From: Spiractinospora alimapuensis
GTDB taxonomy: Bacteria > Actinomycetota > Actinomycetes > Streptosporangiales > Streptosporangiaceae
Length of the DNA stretch: 64,000 bases
Reading direction: 5' to 3'
NCBI RefSeq assembly: GCF_018437505.1
Contig: NZ_CP072467.1
Coordinates: forward strand, 1-64,000
The notes below the pieces were generated by a model. It searched no databases. It saw nothing but the letters and a program-made list of their open reading frames with translations, and had not been told where the DNA came from. Position numbers and translations under genes: made by a program. Shown piece after piece: positions 17,222 to 26,968 of this stretch. Position 1 is the stretch's first letter. Every line of letters begins with the position of its first letter.

Positions 17222-17644
17222 GTCAAGGCCTCTCAACCGAGGGTGGTCCTGCACCCGGGCATAGGGGGCCGAGCGCACAATCGGGAAGGATTCCGATTGT
17301 GTCGGTACGGAGGTCTCGCGTGGTACCCACACCCATCACCACCCTGTGATGACAGTTGTCATGGACGGAGGTGGTGGTCACGGGTCGGACGACGAGGCGC
17401 CCGGTGGCGCGGGAGACGTGGTGGTCTTCGGCCTGGCCCAGGGAGTCGTTTTCGAACGCTTGAACACCCGCAGCAAGAAGACCCCCGACGGAGGTGGCGT
17501 GGCATTCAGAGTCCACTCACTCTGGCGACGATGGAGCACCGCCAATGACCACGTCATCGACGACCGGCAGGCTGGGTGACTCCACCGGCAAGAACGGAGC
17601 GCGAACGGGCGCGTCAGGGGGCGTGCCCGCGTCCCGTCCTTGGG
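17222..17644. other. 423-bp intergenic region with an ATGACA-GT-TGTCAT repeat and a doubtful small frame
   Basis: A 6-bp inverted repeat with a 2-nt centre lies at 17349-17362, suitably placed to control the small membrane protein. A 77-codon plus-strand frame (17346-17579) has coding-like third positions in its first half but no ribosome-binding site or known domain. It is left uncalled. Confidence 0.35.
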
Positions 17645-20323
17645 TCAGGTGACGTCGGGTATGTCCCTGAGCTGCCTGCGGGAGGTGATTCCGAGTTTGC
17701 GGAAGATGTTGCGCAGGTGGGCGTCGATGGTTCGCGGGCTGAGGAACAGGCGGGCGGCCACTTCCTTGGTGGTGGCACCCGCCGCGACCTCACGGGCGAT
17801 GTGCATCTCCTGCATGGTCAACTGGTCGTAGGTGTGTTCCGCCCGCCCGCGCACCACGGCACCGGTGGCCCGCAGCTCTCCAGCGGCCCGCTCGGCGAAC
17901 GCCTCCATGCCGATCCGTGAGAACAGCTCGTGCGCGGCGTTCAACTGCTCCCGTGCGTCACGGCGGCGCCCCGCGCGACGGAGCCACTCCCCGTAGCGCA
18001 GACGCGCCCGGGCGAGATCCGGCTCCAGCCAGGTGTCGGCCAGGTACGCGACGGACGTACGGTAGTCGTCCTCCGAGCCATGGACCAACGCCCGGGCACC
18101 GGCGGCGACGCTGAGGCCGTACTGGGTTCCCGCGTGCGCCGCGCGTTCGGTCAGGGAGGCGAGCGCGGACTCCGCCACCGCACGCTCGCCGCACCGGACC
18201 GCCGCCTCGACCAGCTCCGGGAGCGCGAAGCCGGAGGTGAACAGCTCACCGCGTGCCCATGTACGCGACGCGGCGGCCAACGCCTCCGGATACTCCCCGA
18301 GAGCATTGTGCAACACGGCCGCCGCGCTGTCGGTGTTCGCCGCCAGCTGCCCGACGCCCCTGTTCCCCACCTCGGCGAACAGGTCGAGTGCCTCCTGCCG
18401 GCGGCCCCGCATCGTCACCAGGTGCACCTTGGCGTACAACTGCGGCACGTCGCCGAAGGCGTCGGCGATCGCCTCCTCCTCAGCGATCGCCGCCATCGCG
18501 CGACCGAAGTCACCGGCGAACGCGGCGGACAACGCGACCTGCGACAAGGAGAGGCGGATGGCCATCGGCGACCCCGTGTCCCGCGCAGTCGCCCCCAACC
18601 ACTCGACGATGGTGGCGTAGAGGTCCATGTCCCACAGTTCACCCGCGAGCATCGTGGCCAACGCCGGGACCCGGGTCCATCCCTCGTTGTCACCGGTGAG
18701 AGCCTCACGCAGTACCGGAGCTCCGGCCCAGTGTCCTTCGGTGTGCAGTAACACCAGCCCGTCGAGGAGGTCAGGGGAGTGGGGAGCCGGTGGCACCGAT
18801 CGCGCCGCCGCGAGGACGCGGTCCATCACCCCGGCGGCCTTGCCGACGACGAGGGCCATCTCCAGCGCCGAGACCACACACTCGCGCGCGCGTCGCGGAT
18901 CGGTGGAGGTGAGCCGCCGAGCGGCGCGGAGCATGAAGTCGGGCCCGCTGTCCGCCCCGTCCGCACCAATGGACAGCGCGATCTGACCGCGCAACAGGTC
19001 GACGGTCGCGTGCTCAGCATCATTCAGGGCGTCGGCGTCGATGCTTGCCACCAGATCCGTCGCGGCGTTCGCGTCGCCCGCCTCGAGGGTGGCCCTCGCG
19101 GCGGAGAGCGTCCGTCGCGTTTGTGTGTCGGGGTCCAGTGAGAGAGCCGCCGCACGTTCGAGGAAGGCCGCGGCCGCCGCCACACCGCCGCGCGCCTGGG
19201 CGCGCGAGGCCGACGCCTCCAGCCCCGCGGCCACGTGTTCGTCCGGCCCGGTCGTGGCCAGTGCGCGGTGCCACACCTGTCGGTCGGGGGCGACTCCTGG
19301 GTCGATCGTGTCGGCCAGGGCGCGGTGCGCCGTTCGACGCTGGGCCGCGTCGGCCGTGCGATAGACCGCCGAACGCGCCAGGGGGTGGCAGAATCGGGCC
19401 CGCGTGTCGAACCGCACCAGACCGGACGACTCCACGGCGGAGGACGCGGCGGGCACGTCGATGTCCAGCCGTTGGGCCGCCGCCCACACCAGTGTCGCGT
19501 CACCGGTGGGATCCGCGCTGGCGAGAACCAGCAACAGGCGCGCCTCGGGCGCGAGCTCGGCCGCTCTGGCGTGGAAGCTCCGCTCGATCCGGCTGGCGAC
19601 CGGTGACGGTGTCGGAAGCGCGAACCCGCCGGCCTTCGGAAGCTCGATCAGGGCCAACGGGTTTCCGCGTGCCTCGGCGAGGATCCGATCCCGCACCCGG
19701 TCGTCGAGGGTCACGGTTCTCTCGGCCGCCAGGAGGGAGCGTGACTGCGCGTCGGTCAGGCCATCGAGCCTCAGTCCGGGCAGTTCGTCCAGCCCACGGA
19801 CGGGTTCCTGGTCCCGGGCCGCGAACACCATCGCCACCGGTTCGGCCGAGACCCGTCGGGCCAGGAACGTCACCGCCCGAGCCGAGGCGTCGTCCATCCA
19901 GTGCGCGTCGTCGACGAGGCACAGAAGTGGACGTTCCGCCGCCGCGACGGCCATCAGGTCGAGGGCCGCGAGGCCGACCCGGAACGGATCCGGAACTCCC
20001 TCGGCGAGGCCGAACGCGACGCGCAGGGAGTCGTGATAGGGCGCCGACAGGGCCTCCAGGTGCCCCAACAGTGGCACACAGAGCTGGTGCAGCGTGGCGA
20101 ACGGTAGCTCACCCTCGAACTCCGCCCCGGAGGCGCGGATGACCTGGAAGTCCTCCGACACCGCGCTCTCAACGTGACGCAGCAGTGTGCTCTTTCCGAT
20201 TCCTGGCTCACCACGGACGACGAGCGCGCCGCCCGTACCCCGCCGTGCCGCGTCGGTCAGGGAGAAGAGAGAACTGATCTCGGTGTCCCGGCCAACAAGC
20301 GCGGGGACGGGACTCGCGGGCAT
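17645..20323 (-). CDS. LAL-type LuxR family transcriptional regulator (AAA ATPase + TPR-like + HTH)
   Basis: Protein of 892 aa with the large ATP-binding LuxR (LAL) layout. Walker A GEPGIGKS is at residues 38-45 and the Walker-B-like LLCLVDDAHWMDD near residue 135, followed by a long helical Ala-rich middle. The C-terminal LuxR helix-turn-helix reads MHIAREVAAGATTKEVAARL, LSPRTIDAHLRNIFRKLGIT. LALs bind an inducer or maltose-like ligand and activate transcription when ATP-bound. The target is unknown; it is followed downstream by genes of the same strand. ATG 20323 is the only plausible start. Confidence 0.9.
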   Translation of the reverse strand: MPASPVPALVGRDTEISSLFSLTDAARRGTGGALVVRGEPGIGKSTLLRHVESAVSEDFQVIRASGAEFEGELPFATLHQLCVPLLGHLEALSAPYHDSLRVAFGLAEGVPDPFRVGLAALDLMAVAAAERPLLCLVDDAHWMDDASARAVTFLARRVSAEPVAMVFAARDQEPVRGLDELPGLRLDGLTDAQSRSLLAAERTVTLDDRVRDRILAEARGNPLALIELPKAGGFALPTPSPVASRIERSFHARAAELAPEARLLLVLASADPTGDATLVWAAAQRLDIDVPAASSAVESSGLVRFDTRARFCHPLARSAVYRTADAAQRRTAHRALADTIDPGVAPDRQVWHRALATTGPDEHVAAGLEASASRAQARGGVAAAAAFLERAAALSLDPDTQTRRTLSAARATLEAGDANAATDLVASIDADALNDAEHATVDLLRGQIALSIGADGADSGPDFMLRAARRLTSTDPRRARECVVSALEMALVVGKAAGVMDRVLAAARSVPPAPHSPDLLDGLVLLHTEGHWAGAPVLREALTGDNEGWTRVPALATMLAGELWDMDLYATIVEWLGATARDTGSPMAIRLSLSQVALSAAFAGDFGRAMAAIAEEEAIADAFGDVPQLYAKVHLVTMRGRRQEALDLFAEVGNRGVGQLAANTDSAAAVLHNALGEYPEALAAASRTWARGELFTSGFALPELVEAAVRCGERAVAESALASLTERAAHAGTQYGLSVAAGARALVHGSEDDYRTSVAYLADTWLEPDLARARLRYGEWLRRAGRRRDAREQLNAAHELFSRIGMEAFAERAAGELRATGAVVRGRAEHTYDQLTMQEMHIAREVAAGATTKEVAARLFLSPRTIDAHLRNIFRKLGITSRRQLRDIPDVT

Positions 20324-20505
20324 GGAGAAAACCCTACTGGGGGACAGGAATCGTCGGGAACGTGGCGGTCGCGGCCCATCGGGGTGCGAGGAGGAGTCAC
20401 CGCCCCGGTGTCATGGTCGGCACCTCCGACGGCCGCGGCTCGGCCACGGCCCGCACACGCAGGTCACCGACTCGGCGACGCCACCTACGGTGCGGCCGAA
20501 CGCGT

Positions 20506-21383
20506 CTAGGTCGTGTTTTTTGAACGGGTGAGGTCGCGGAGCCAGATCCGGATGGAGGCGATTTGCGTGGTTCCGTCGTAGATCACGGCTCGTTTGTCGT
20601 ATCTGGTCGCGACCGCTCGGTTTTGCTTGAGCAGGTTGATGGACCGTTCGACGGTGTTGCGGTTTCGGTAGGTGTCCCGGTCGAAGGTCGGGGGTCTGCC
20701 GCCTTTGGCTCCTTTGCGTTTGCGGTTGGCGCTTTGGTCGTGGGGTTGGGCGATGGTCGCCCGGATGCCTCGTCTGCGCAGGTGGGCCCGGATCGCTGAT
20801 GAGGAGTAGGCCTTGTCTGCCAGTAGACGGTCTGGGCGAGTCCGTGAGCGGCCGGCGCTGCGCGGTAGCCGTAGCGCGGCCATTAGCGGCTCGAACATGC
20901 GGGTGTCCCCGCGTTGGCCGGGGCTGGTGGCGATGGCCAAGGGGCGGCGACGGTTGTCGGCGATCAGGTGAATTTTGGTGGTCAGTCCTCCCCGGGAGCG
21001 TCCCAGTGCTTCGGATCCGTCCGGTTCGTTCCGGGCCGTTTCCCCTTTTTTGTGGCGCCGGCGGCGTGGTGGTGGGCGCGCACGGTGGTGGAGTCGATGC
21101 CGACCTCGAGGGCCTCGCCGGTGGCGGCGTCGATACGCAGCCGTTCGGCGATCCTGTCCCAGGTCCCGTCCAGTGACCAGCGGCGGTGCCGCCCGGCGGC
21201 GGTCTCCCAGGGCCCGTACCGCTCGGGCAGATCCCGCCAGGGGATCCCGGTGCGGGTTCTGAACAGGATCGCGTTGATGACCTTGCGGTGGTCGGCCCAC
21301 CGCTTTCCTTTGTGGGGGTGGGCGGGCATGAGCGGGGCGAGCAAAGCCCACTCAGCATCGCTAAGTTCATGGCGTCGAACCAT
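20506..21383 (-). CDS. IS5-family transposase, two frames joined by -1 frameshifting
   Basis: Frame A starts at ATG 21383 with VRRHELSDAEWALLAPLMP and runs through WRDLPERYGPWET and GIDSTTVRAHHH. Frame B continues with GRSRGGLTTKIHLIAD, LLADKAYSS and the DDE-type end NRNTVERSINLLKQNRAVATRYDK. The frames meet at AAAAAAG (plus-strand T run 21046-21051), a classical slippery heptamer, so a -1 slip yields one transposase of about 290 aa. The stop codon TAG is built with the flanking CTAG duplication. This is a normal expression mode for this IS group, not decay. Confidence 0.85.
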
Positions 21384-21440
21384 GCCACCCAACACTTCCA
21401 GACCACCCACCCACCCCGCAGACCCTCCACAAAACACGGC
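20510..21440. mobile_element. IS5-family (IS427-like) insertion sequence with CTAG target duplication
   Basis: A 931-bp element. Imperfect terminal inverted repeats (GTCGTGTTTTTTGA at the left, GCCGTGTTTTGTGG inward from the right) are flanked on both sides by CTAG (20506-20509 and 21441-21444), the 4-bp target duplication expected for IS5 relatives. It carries one transposase in two overlapping frames. It inserted between the LAL regulator and an NmrA gene without breaking a recognisable coding sequence, and it looks recent because ends and duplication are still clear. Confidence 0.88.
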
Positions 21441-21664
21441 CTAGGTGATTCTCACCGACGCGAACCAGTGGTCGCCCGGGAAACCCTGGCGGCATGACCA
21501 CTGAGACGAACCGCTCGGTGCCAAGTCGCGACCGCGGCTGGCGCCCGGTGGGGTACTGAGGCGTCGCCCCGCGTCAGCGCACGTCCCGCCGACGGGCATC
21601 CCGTCAAGAACGCAGTGGTCCCAAGCGAACAGTCATTCGGCGCACTCCCAGAACGGACACAGAC

Positions 21665-22519
21665 ATGAACACTCCCACCGTGCTCGTGATCGGCGCGACC
21701 GGAACAGTGGGTTCCGCACTGGTCCCCGAGCTCAAGGGCCAGGGCGTGAACGTCCGCGCCATGGTCCGCGATCCCGCGCGAGCCGTCCCCGGAGTCGAGA
21801 ACGTCGTCGCCGACCTCCGGGACCCGGACGCGCTCATGACGGCGATGAAGGACGTCCACGCGGTGTTCCTCAACAGTCCGTCGACCGAGGACGCCGCGGA
21901 CCTGCAGAAGCGGGTCGCCTTCCTCGCCCAGAACGTCGGTGTGTCCAGGCTCGTGCCGTTGTCGCAGTACGCGGCGCGTGCCGACTCTCCCGTCCGCTTC
22001 CTGCGCTGGCACGCGGACGTCGAGAACTACGTCAGCCAACTCGACCTCGACGTTACGGTGCTGCGCCCCAACCTCTACATGCAGGGGCTGTTCGCCTTCG
22101 CCGGCACCATCGCACACGGTTGGTTCGGGGCGCCCATCGGCGCGGCCGCGGTCAGCGCGATCGACACCCGGGACATCGCGGCCTCCGCCGCCGCCGTGCT
22201 GACGGGGCAGGGCCACGGCGGCCGGACCTACACCCTGACCGGGCCGCGGGCGGTGACCCACGACGAGATAGCCGAGGCGATGGCGGCGGCCACCAGCCGG
22301 GAGGTCGTCTTCCGCGACGTGCCCCCCGGAGAGTTCGCCGCCGCGCTGGCCGACGCGGTACCGCCCTGGCAGCTCGACGGTCTCGTCGAGGACTACGCCC
22401 ACTACGCCCGAGGTGAGGCCGCGGAGGTGCACACCTCCGTCACCGATCTCACCGGGAGGCCCGCGCGCGACATCACCGAGTTCGCACGCGACCACGCCGC
22501 CGTTTTCACCCCGGCCTGA
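21665..22519 (+). CDS. NmrA-like NAD(P)-binding protein (atypical SDR)
   Basis: Protein of 284 aa beginning with a Rossmann motif VLVIGATGTVGSALVPEL (residues 6-23), then VRAMVRDP and VVADLRDPDAL. This matches the NmrA/atypical short-chain dehydrogenase family, whose members either reduce small quinone-like substrates or sense the NAD(P) state. The usual SDR Tyr-xxx-Lys is not evident. The next gene, a Dabb-domain protein, starts 31 nt later, so they form a short operon. The IS element immediately upstream could influence its promoter. Confidence 0.82.
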   Translation: MNTPTVLVIGATGTVGSALVPELKGQGVNVRAMVRDPARAVPGVENVVADLRDPDALMTAMKDVHAVFLNSPSTEDAADLQKRVAFLAQNVGVSRLVPLSQYAARADSPVRFLRWHADVENYVSQLDLDVTVLRPNLYMQGLFAFAGTIAHGWFGAPIGAAAVSAIDTRDIAASAAAVLTGQGHGGRTYTLTGPRAVTHDEIAEAMAAATSREVVFRDVPPGEFAAALADAVPPWQLDGLVEDYAHYARGEAAEVHTSVTDLTGRPARDITEFARDHAAVFTPA

Positions 22520-22550
22520 CGCCCGACAACCACCCAGCGAAGGAATCTCG

Positions 22551-22958
22551 ATGATCTACCACTGCATTCGGTTCACAATCAAGCCTGGTGTCTCCCAGGA
22601 GACCGTCGACGCCATCATCGCGGGCATGACCGCGGAGAACTCGGGTGACTCCTCTGCGTTCTTCGGTCGCGACGTCGGTGGTGAGTACGAGTACGGCGCG
22701 GTCTCGGTGTGGGAGGACCTCGAGAGCTACGAGGCGATGATGAACGACCCCGCTCACCTGGAGATCGACCGGGTCGGACTGCCGTTGATCGAGAAGTTCA
22801 TGTCGTTCGACATCAGCGACGATCCGGATCCGGAGTTCGCCGAGAAGATCGCCGCGATCCACCAGCGCCGGTTCGACGCCCACCCCGACCTGGTCGAGCT
22901 GATTGACAACCTCAAGGAGTACACGGGCAGCGCCGCACCGGGGCGGCACGCGGTCTGA
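22551..22958 (+). CDS. Dabb-domain (stress-responsive alpha/beta barrel) protein
   Basis: Protein of 135 aa. Its first 100 residues form a ferredoxin-like Dabb barrel (IYHCIRFTIKPGVSQETVD, YGAVSVWEDLESYEAMMNDP, LIEKFMSFDISD). Dabb domains dimerise and act as small cyclases, monooxygenase-like enzymes or stress proteins; no catalytic residue can be assigned here. ATG 22551 follows AAGGAATCTCG. It is probably co-transcribed with the NmrA gene. Confidence 0.75.
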   Translation: MIYHCIRFTIKPGVSQETVDAIIAGMTAENSGDSSAFFGRDVGGEYEYGAVSVWEDLESYEAMMNDPAHLEIDRVGLPLIEKFMSFDISDDPDPEFAEKIAAIHQRRFDAHPDLVELIDNLKEYTGSAAPGRHAV

Positions 22959-23260
22959 CCCGGTCGTCAACGGGGGCGACGACATTCGTGCCCGCGGAGC
23001 CGGGTAGCCAATGGCGCGACCGCGTAAGCGCGAGCGCCCTCGACGAGGTGGGCGTGGCGGAGCCGCCGGTCTGGATCACCGACGAATCCGTACCCCACGC
23101 CCACCCGGTGACGACCCACTCGCCGCGCTCGGCGATGAGCCCGCCCGCCTTCTCCGGCGGAGTCAGGCCCGAAACGTCGCGCACGCGCTGGGGGACCACC
23201 CAGACAGACCCGCCACCGAGACCTATCTCAACACGTGACCCACGTTGGAGGGAAATTTCC
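22959..23260. other. 302-bp intergenic region, ambiguous
   Basis: The region has long open frames on both strands but no ribosome-binding site or known motif until GTG 23261. The frame of the downstream GMC gene stays open back to 22988; the extra residues do not resemble the family N-terminus. No gene is called. Confidence 0.35.
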
Positions 23261-25477
23261 GTGACTGATCGATTCGATGCCGACGCCATCGTCGTCGGCA
23301 GCGGGTTCGGGGGCGCGGTGGCCGCCGCCCGTCTCGCGCAGGCGGGGTTCTCCGTTGTCGTCCTCGAACGGGGCCGGCGGTGGGCGCCTGGCGAGTTCCC
23401 CCGCCGACCCCGACTCGACGACGGCTGGTTGTGGGAGGTCAACCAGGGGCTTTTCGACATTCGCTGGCTCGACGGCATGGGCAGCGTCCAGGCCGCCGGG
23501 TGGGGAGGTGGATCGCTGGCGTACGCGAACGTCTTCGCCCGCCCCTTCGAGGGAACGCGGGACGATCGCTGGCCGGAACACCTCCGCCGCGAGACCCTCG
23601 ACCCCTACTATGACCTGGCCGCGCACATGATGGGCGTCTCGCCGGTGGTCGAGGATCCGCGCACAGGCCGGATCCCGCCCCGCACCGAGCTCATGGAGGG
23701 CCTCCTCGAACACTCCGACAAGGCCGAGGCCACCCTCCGGCCCAACCTCGCGGTGACGTTCGGGGATCCCGACGCCTGGCGTCCGAACGTCCACGGGGCC
23801 CAGCGGCGCGGCTGCGCGTTCGTCGGGGAGTGTGTGATCGGCTGCAATCACGGAGCCAAGAATACCCTGGACTTCACCTATCTCGCCGCGGCGGAGAGCG
23901 CCGGGGCGCGGGGCGTCACCGACGCCAGAGTGCACCGGATCGAAAGACGGGATGGCGGCTACGCGGTGATTACCTCCGCTCCGTCCGACCCGAGCGCCCC
24001 CGACCGAGAATGGGTCGCTCCCCGGGTCGTGCTGGCGGCTGGCGCGGTGGCGACCAACGAACTCCTGCTGCGGGCCCGCGACGTGCACGGCACCCTTCCG
24101 GACCTATCGCCGGAGCTGGGGCGGGGGTTCTCCGGCAACGGCGACTTCCTGACGATCGCCGAGCTCCGTGGTCGGCGGGACGACATGACGACCGGGCCCA
24201 CCATCACCACCAACACCGTGTTGGACGTCCCGGAGGGACGACGCGCGGTCTGGTACCAGGTGCAGGAGGGCGCCTTCCCCCCACCACTGAACGTCCTGTT
24301 CGACACCATCCTTCCGGGGCAACGGGTCCGGGGTTGGTGGCGGCGCAAGGTCAGGAGGACCGACCCGCGCCAGATGTTCACCGTGCTCGCGATGGGCAAC
24401 GACTCCGGCCAGGGGACACTGCGGCTGGATCGCCAGGGTGAGGCGACCCTGGACTGGCGCAACAAGTGGCAGGCACACCTCTACCGCTCCCAGGTACGGG
24501 TCGGACCCTTGGTCGCCAAGCTCCTGGACGCTCGCCTGTACAACCCGTTCACCTGGTCGTTGCTGCGGCGCACCATCACCGTGCACGCTCTTGGCGGGGC
24601 ACGCCCTGGACCTGACGCCGCCTCGGCCGTCGTCGACGAGGCCGGCGAGGTGCACGGCCACCCGGGGCTGTTCGTGATGGACGGGTCGGTGCTCCCGGCA
24701 GCGACCGGGGTCAATCCCTCCGCGACCATCCTCGCCGCGGCGGAACGCGCGATCGAGACCGTGATCCGCCGCTCCGGAGAGCCCGACTGGCGCGCTCCCG
24801 AGTGGGACTCGGTGGTACCCGCTGGCGCCCCGGAGGACGCCGCCTTCGCGGCCATGTCCGAGCTCCACGCCCGCACCAAGGGCGACGGTCTCGTGTTCCG
24901 CGAACGCATGGCCACAGGCCGAGATCAGAGACCACGCGTCGTCGTGACCCTGGAGGCCGAGATCCCCGGCATGGACCCCTTCTTCGAGGACGAGGCGCAC
25001 ACGGTGTGCATGCGGGGGACGATCGACGTCGAGGGTGTCGCCTCGGGGGCGGAGGTCTCCGGAACCCTCTCGCTGTTCCCCGAGCGTGGACACGAGGCCA
25101 TGGCCTACGCGATGGTCTTCGACGACGACAGTGGACGCCCGTGGCGGTTCTCCGGCACGAAGTCGGTGCGCTCGCGGAACCCGCTGGCGTTACTGAGCGG
25201 ACTCACCACCCTGCACACCGAGATATCCCCGGTCGACGACGCGTCGGAGGGGGAAAGTCACCGCATCGTGATGGCCATCGCACCCGGTGACCTGGCACGG
25301 CTGGGGACGTCGATCTCGGGCAGGGCGTTCACGCGCACCCGCCGACTGCGAGCGGTGTCCCGTTTCGTGTCGTTCTTCGCATCCGCGACGATGCGACGAC
25401 GGCCGTCGCGACCCGCCGACCGGGCCGGCGCCGAGGCCGCGGCGCGCCCCGCGTCACGCCGGTCGCATCCGGCCTGA
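23261..25477 (+). CDS. GMC-family FAD oxidoreductase (cholesterol-oxidase-like)
   Basis: Protein of 738 aa. It has the FAD-binding DADAIVVGSGFGGAVAAARL near the N-terminus, GWGGGSLAYANVF, a Cys-rich GCAFVGECVIGCNHGAKNT, and the C-terminal GMC motif HALGGARPG...GLFVMDGSVLPAATGVNPS with the active-site His region. The last 170 residues (from about MSELHARTKGDGL) form an added domain present in long actinobacterial members, ending in a basic tail. It would oxidise an alcohol or sterol with FAD and oxygen. GTG 23261 follows GGAGGGAAATTTCC, a strong site. Confidence 0.85.
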   Translation: MTDRFDADAIVVGSGFGGAVAAARLAQAGFSVVVLERGRRWAPGEFPRRPRLDDGWLWEVNQGLFDIRWLDGMGSVQAAGWGGGSLAYANVFARPFEGTRDDRWPEHLRRETLDPYYDLAAHMMGVSPVVEDPRTGRIPPRTELMEGLLEHSDKAEATLRPNLAVTFGDPDAWRPNVHGAQRRGCAFVGECVIGCNHGAKNTLDFTYLAAAESAGARGVTDARVHRIERRDGGYAVITSAPSDPSAPDREWVAPRVVLAAGAVATNELLLRARDVHGTLPDLSPELGRGFSGNGDFLTIAELRGRRDDMTTGPTITTNTVLDVPEGRRAVWYQVQEGAFPPPLNVLFDTILPGQRVRGWWRRKVRRTDPRQMFTVLAMGNDSGQGTLRLDRQGEATLDWRNKWQAHLYRSQVRVGPLVAKLLDARLYNPFTWSLLRRTITVHALGGARPGPDAASAVVDEAGEVHGHPGLFVMDGSVLPAATGVNPSATILAAAERAIETVIRRSGEPDWRAPEWDSVVPAGAPEDAAFAAMSELHARTKGDGLVFRERMATGRDQRPRVVVTLEAEIPGMDPFFEDEAHTVCMRGTIDVEGVASGAEVSGTLSLFPERGHEAMAYAMVFDDDSGRPWRFSGTKSVRSRNPLALLSGLTTLHTEISPVDDASEGESHRIVMAIAPGDLARLGTSISGRAFTRTRRLRAVSRFVSFFASATMRRRPSRPADRAGAEAAARPASRRSHPA

Positions 25478-25578
25478 GCGTCCGCGCCACCTCTTCACCG
25501 AGCCGGACCACACCGGGACTCCGACCCGCGTGGTCCGAGACCGTCACCCCCCGACAGGGCGGAACCGGTCAACCCACT

Positions 25579-25610
25579 GGCCGTGCCACACGACATCTCG
25601 TGGCACGGCC
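25579..25610. terminator. hairpin GGCCGTGCCAC/GTGGCACGGCC
   Basis: A perfect 11-bp stem with a 10-nt loop, 102 bp after the GMC oxidoreductase stop and 45 bp before the next gene. It could terminate the GMC transcript, or less likely serve as an operator for the membrane protein that follows. Confidence 0.55.
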
Positions 25611-25654
25611 AACACGCCCCACGCACCCCGAGCACCACCCACTGGAGGTCCGCC

Positions 25655-26275
25655 ATGACCGAGACCGTCACCGTCGCCACGGGCGCCCCCGTGAGCGGCT
25701 CTCGTCCGAGTCCGATCGACAGCCGCTACTCCTACGCCAGCTTCGCCTTCGCCTTCTTGTTCGGCCACGGCGCCTTCGCGGTTTCCCAGGGCCCCGCCCC
25801 GCTGGTGAACCTCCCCATGTGGGTGCCGCTGACACTGCTCGCCATGGGCATCGTGCCCGGCGTGGTGCTCGCGCTCCTCGGAGGCATCCGTGCGCGCCGG
25901 GGAGCCTCGGAGGCGTACATCCGCCGCGAGAAACTGGCAGGCAACGCCTGGGCCACCGGTTTCGTCGCCCTCACCTTCCTCATCACCGCCCTCACCAGCA
26001 GCGTCGACATGCCCACGCACGTCGAGAACGTCCTGTGGCCCGTCGGAGCCGTGTTCATCGTCGGCATGATCAACATCGCGGAGGGGGCCGCCCGCGACAA
26101 CGCGCTGCACTACTACCTCGGCAGTTGGCTGGCCCTCATCTCAACCGCCGCGCTCTTCCTCGACTCCCCGGGCCCGTACTGGGTCCTCACCCTCGCCGGC
26201 GGTTCCGGTTACGTGATCGCGGCCGTCCTGGAGTCCCGCCGGCTGGCGACGCGGGGAGGCGCCGGGCCCGCCTGA
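25655..26275 (+). CDS. integral membrane protein of GPR1/FUN34/YaaH-like type
   Basis: Protein of 206 aa with about six membrane segments, an early PSPIDSRYSYASFAFAFLFGHGA, and a middle VFIVGMINIAEGAARDN. The size, segment number and SWLALISTAALFL pattern resemble small acetate-uptake-type (YaaH) proteins, but the NPAPLGL signature is not clear, so the family call is tentative. ATG 25655 follows TGGAGG. It is convergent with, and overlaps by 89 bp, the end of the disrupted NmrA-like gene on the other strand. Confidence 0.55.
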   Translation: MTETVTVATGAPVSGSRPSPIDSRYSYASFAFAFLFGHGAFAVSQGPAPLVNLPMWVPLTLLAMGIVPGVVLALLGGIRARRGASEAYIRREKLAGNAWATGFVALTFLITALTSSVDMPTHVENVLWPVGAVFIVGMINIAEGAARDNALHYYLGSWLALISTAALFLDSPGPYWVLTLAGGSGYVIAAVLESRRLATRGGAGPA

Positions 26276-26968
26276 CGGTCGTCCCGGAGGGGCCTTCAAC
26301 CGGACCCCGGTCCCGCGTGCTCTTTTCCGCGCCGACGAGGTGCGTTCCCTTCCAGCCCTCCGTCACGCACCGTGCGATGGCCGTGGCGAAGTCGGCGTAG
26401 CTCACGGCTCCGGTCGCCGCGAACGTGTACTCGTCGGCGGACGGTCGCTCGAGGCGAAGTCCCCAAGCCGGGGACCGTCGGGGACGAAGGTCGGCGGTGG
26501 GATGAGGTAGACCCACCCCGCACCCGCCGCACCGGATTCTAGGTGGTCACGCAGCTGGGCGTGGGCGATCCCGCGTGGCAGTGTCGGTGGGGGGAACGAC
26601 GGATGTCTCCAGAACCGTGTCCCGTCCGGCAGGTGCAGCGATCCCGCCCCACCGACGGTCACGATCCCCGGGTCGTTCGGGGCCGCGGACCGTAGGGACT
26701 CGTGCAGATCCACGAGAGCCGCCGGCGGGATGTCCTCACGGAGGCGGACGGCATTCACGACCACGTCAATGCCCCGGGCGGCCGCGCGGACGCTGGTCGG
26801 GTCGGTGAGGTCGAGGACCACTGCTTCGACCGGGGCCGGAACCGTGGGCGGACGGGTCGCGTCGCGCGGCGAACGCAGCGCGGCGACGACGCGCACCGAA
26901 GGGGGGAGTTCGGCGATCACGGCGGCCCCCGAGCGGCCGGTCGCCCCGAGGACGAGGACGCTGGTCAT
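26187..26968 (-). pseudogene. NAD(P)H-binding NmrA-like protein, one frameshift
   Basis: ATG 26968 opens with TSVLVLGATGRSGAAVIAEL, VVAALRSPRDATRPP, and later GIAHAQLRDHLE and VYLIPPPTFVPDGPRLGDFA. Around 26455 the frame breaks. The other frame continues EYTFAATGAVSYADFATAIA and GTHLVGAEK, the usual end of this oxidoreductase family, and runs on to a stop at 26187 inside the convergent gene. One base change would restore it. The start overlaps the upstream MFS remnant's stop (ATGA). Confidence 0.72.

Noticed and set aside
17346-17579. 77-codon plus-strand frame between the small membrane protein and the LAL regulator
   Set aside because: Only partial coding bias and no start signal; it overlaps an operator-like repeat. 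Left as part of the intergenic region.
20506-21383. Transposase as two separate broken genes
   Set aside because: The A6G slippery heptamer at the junction and the conserved pattern in both frames indicate normal -1 frameshifting.
22988-23260. In-frame N-terminal extension of the GMC oxidoreductase
   Set aside because: The added residues do not resemble the family, and GTG 23261 has an excellent ribosome-binding site.
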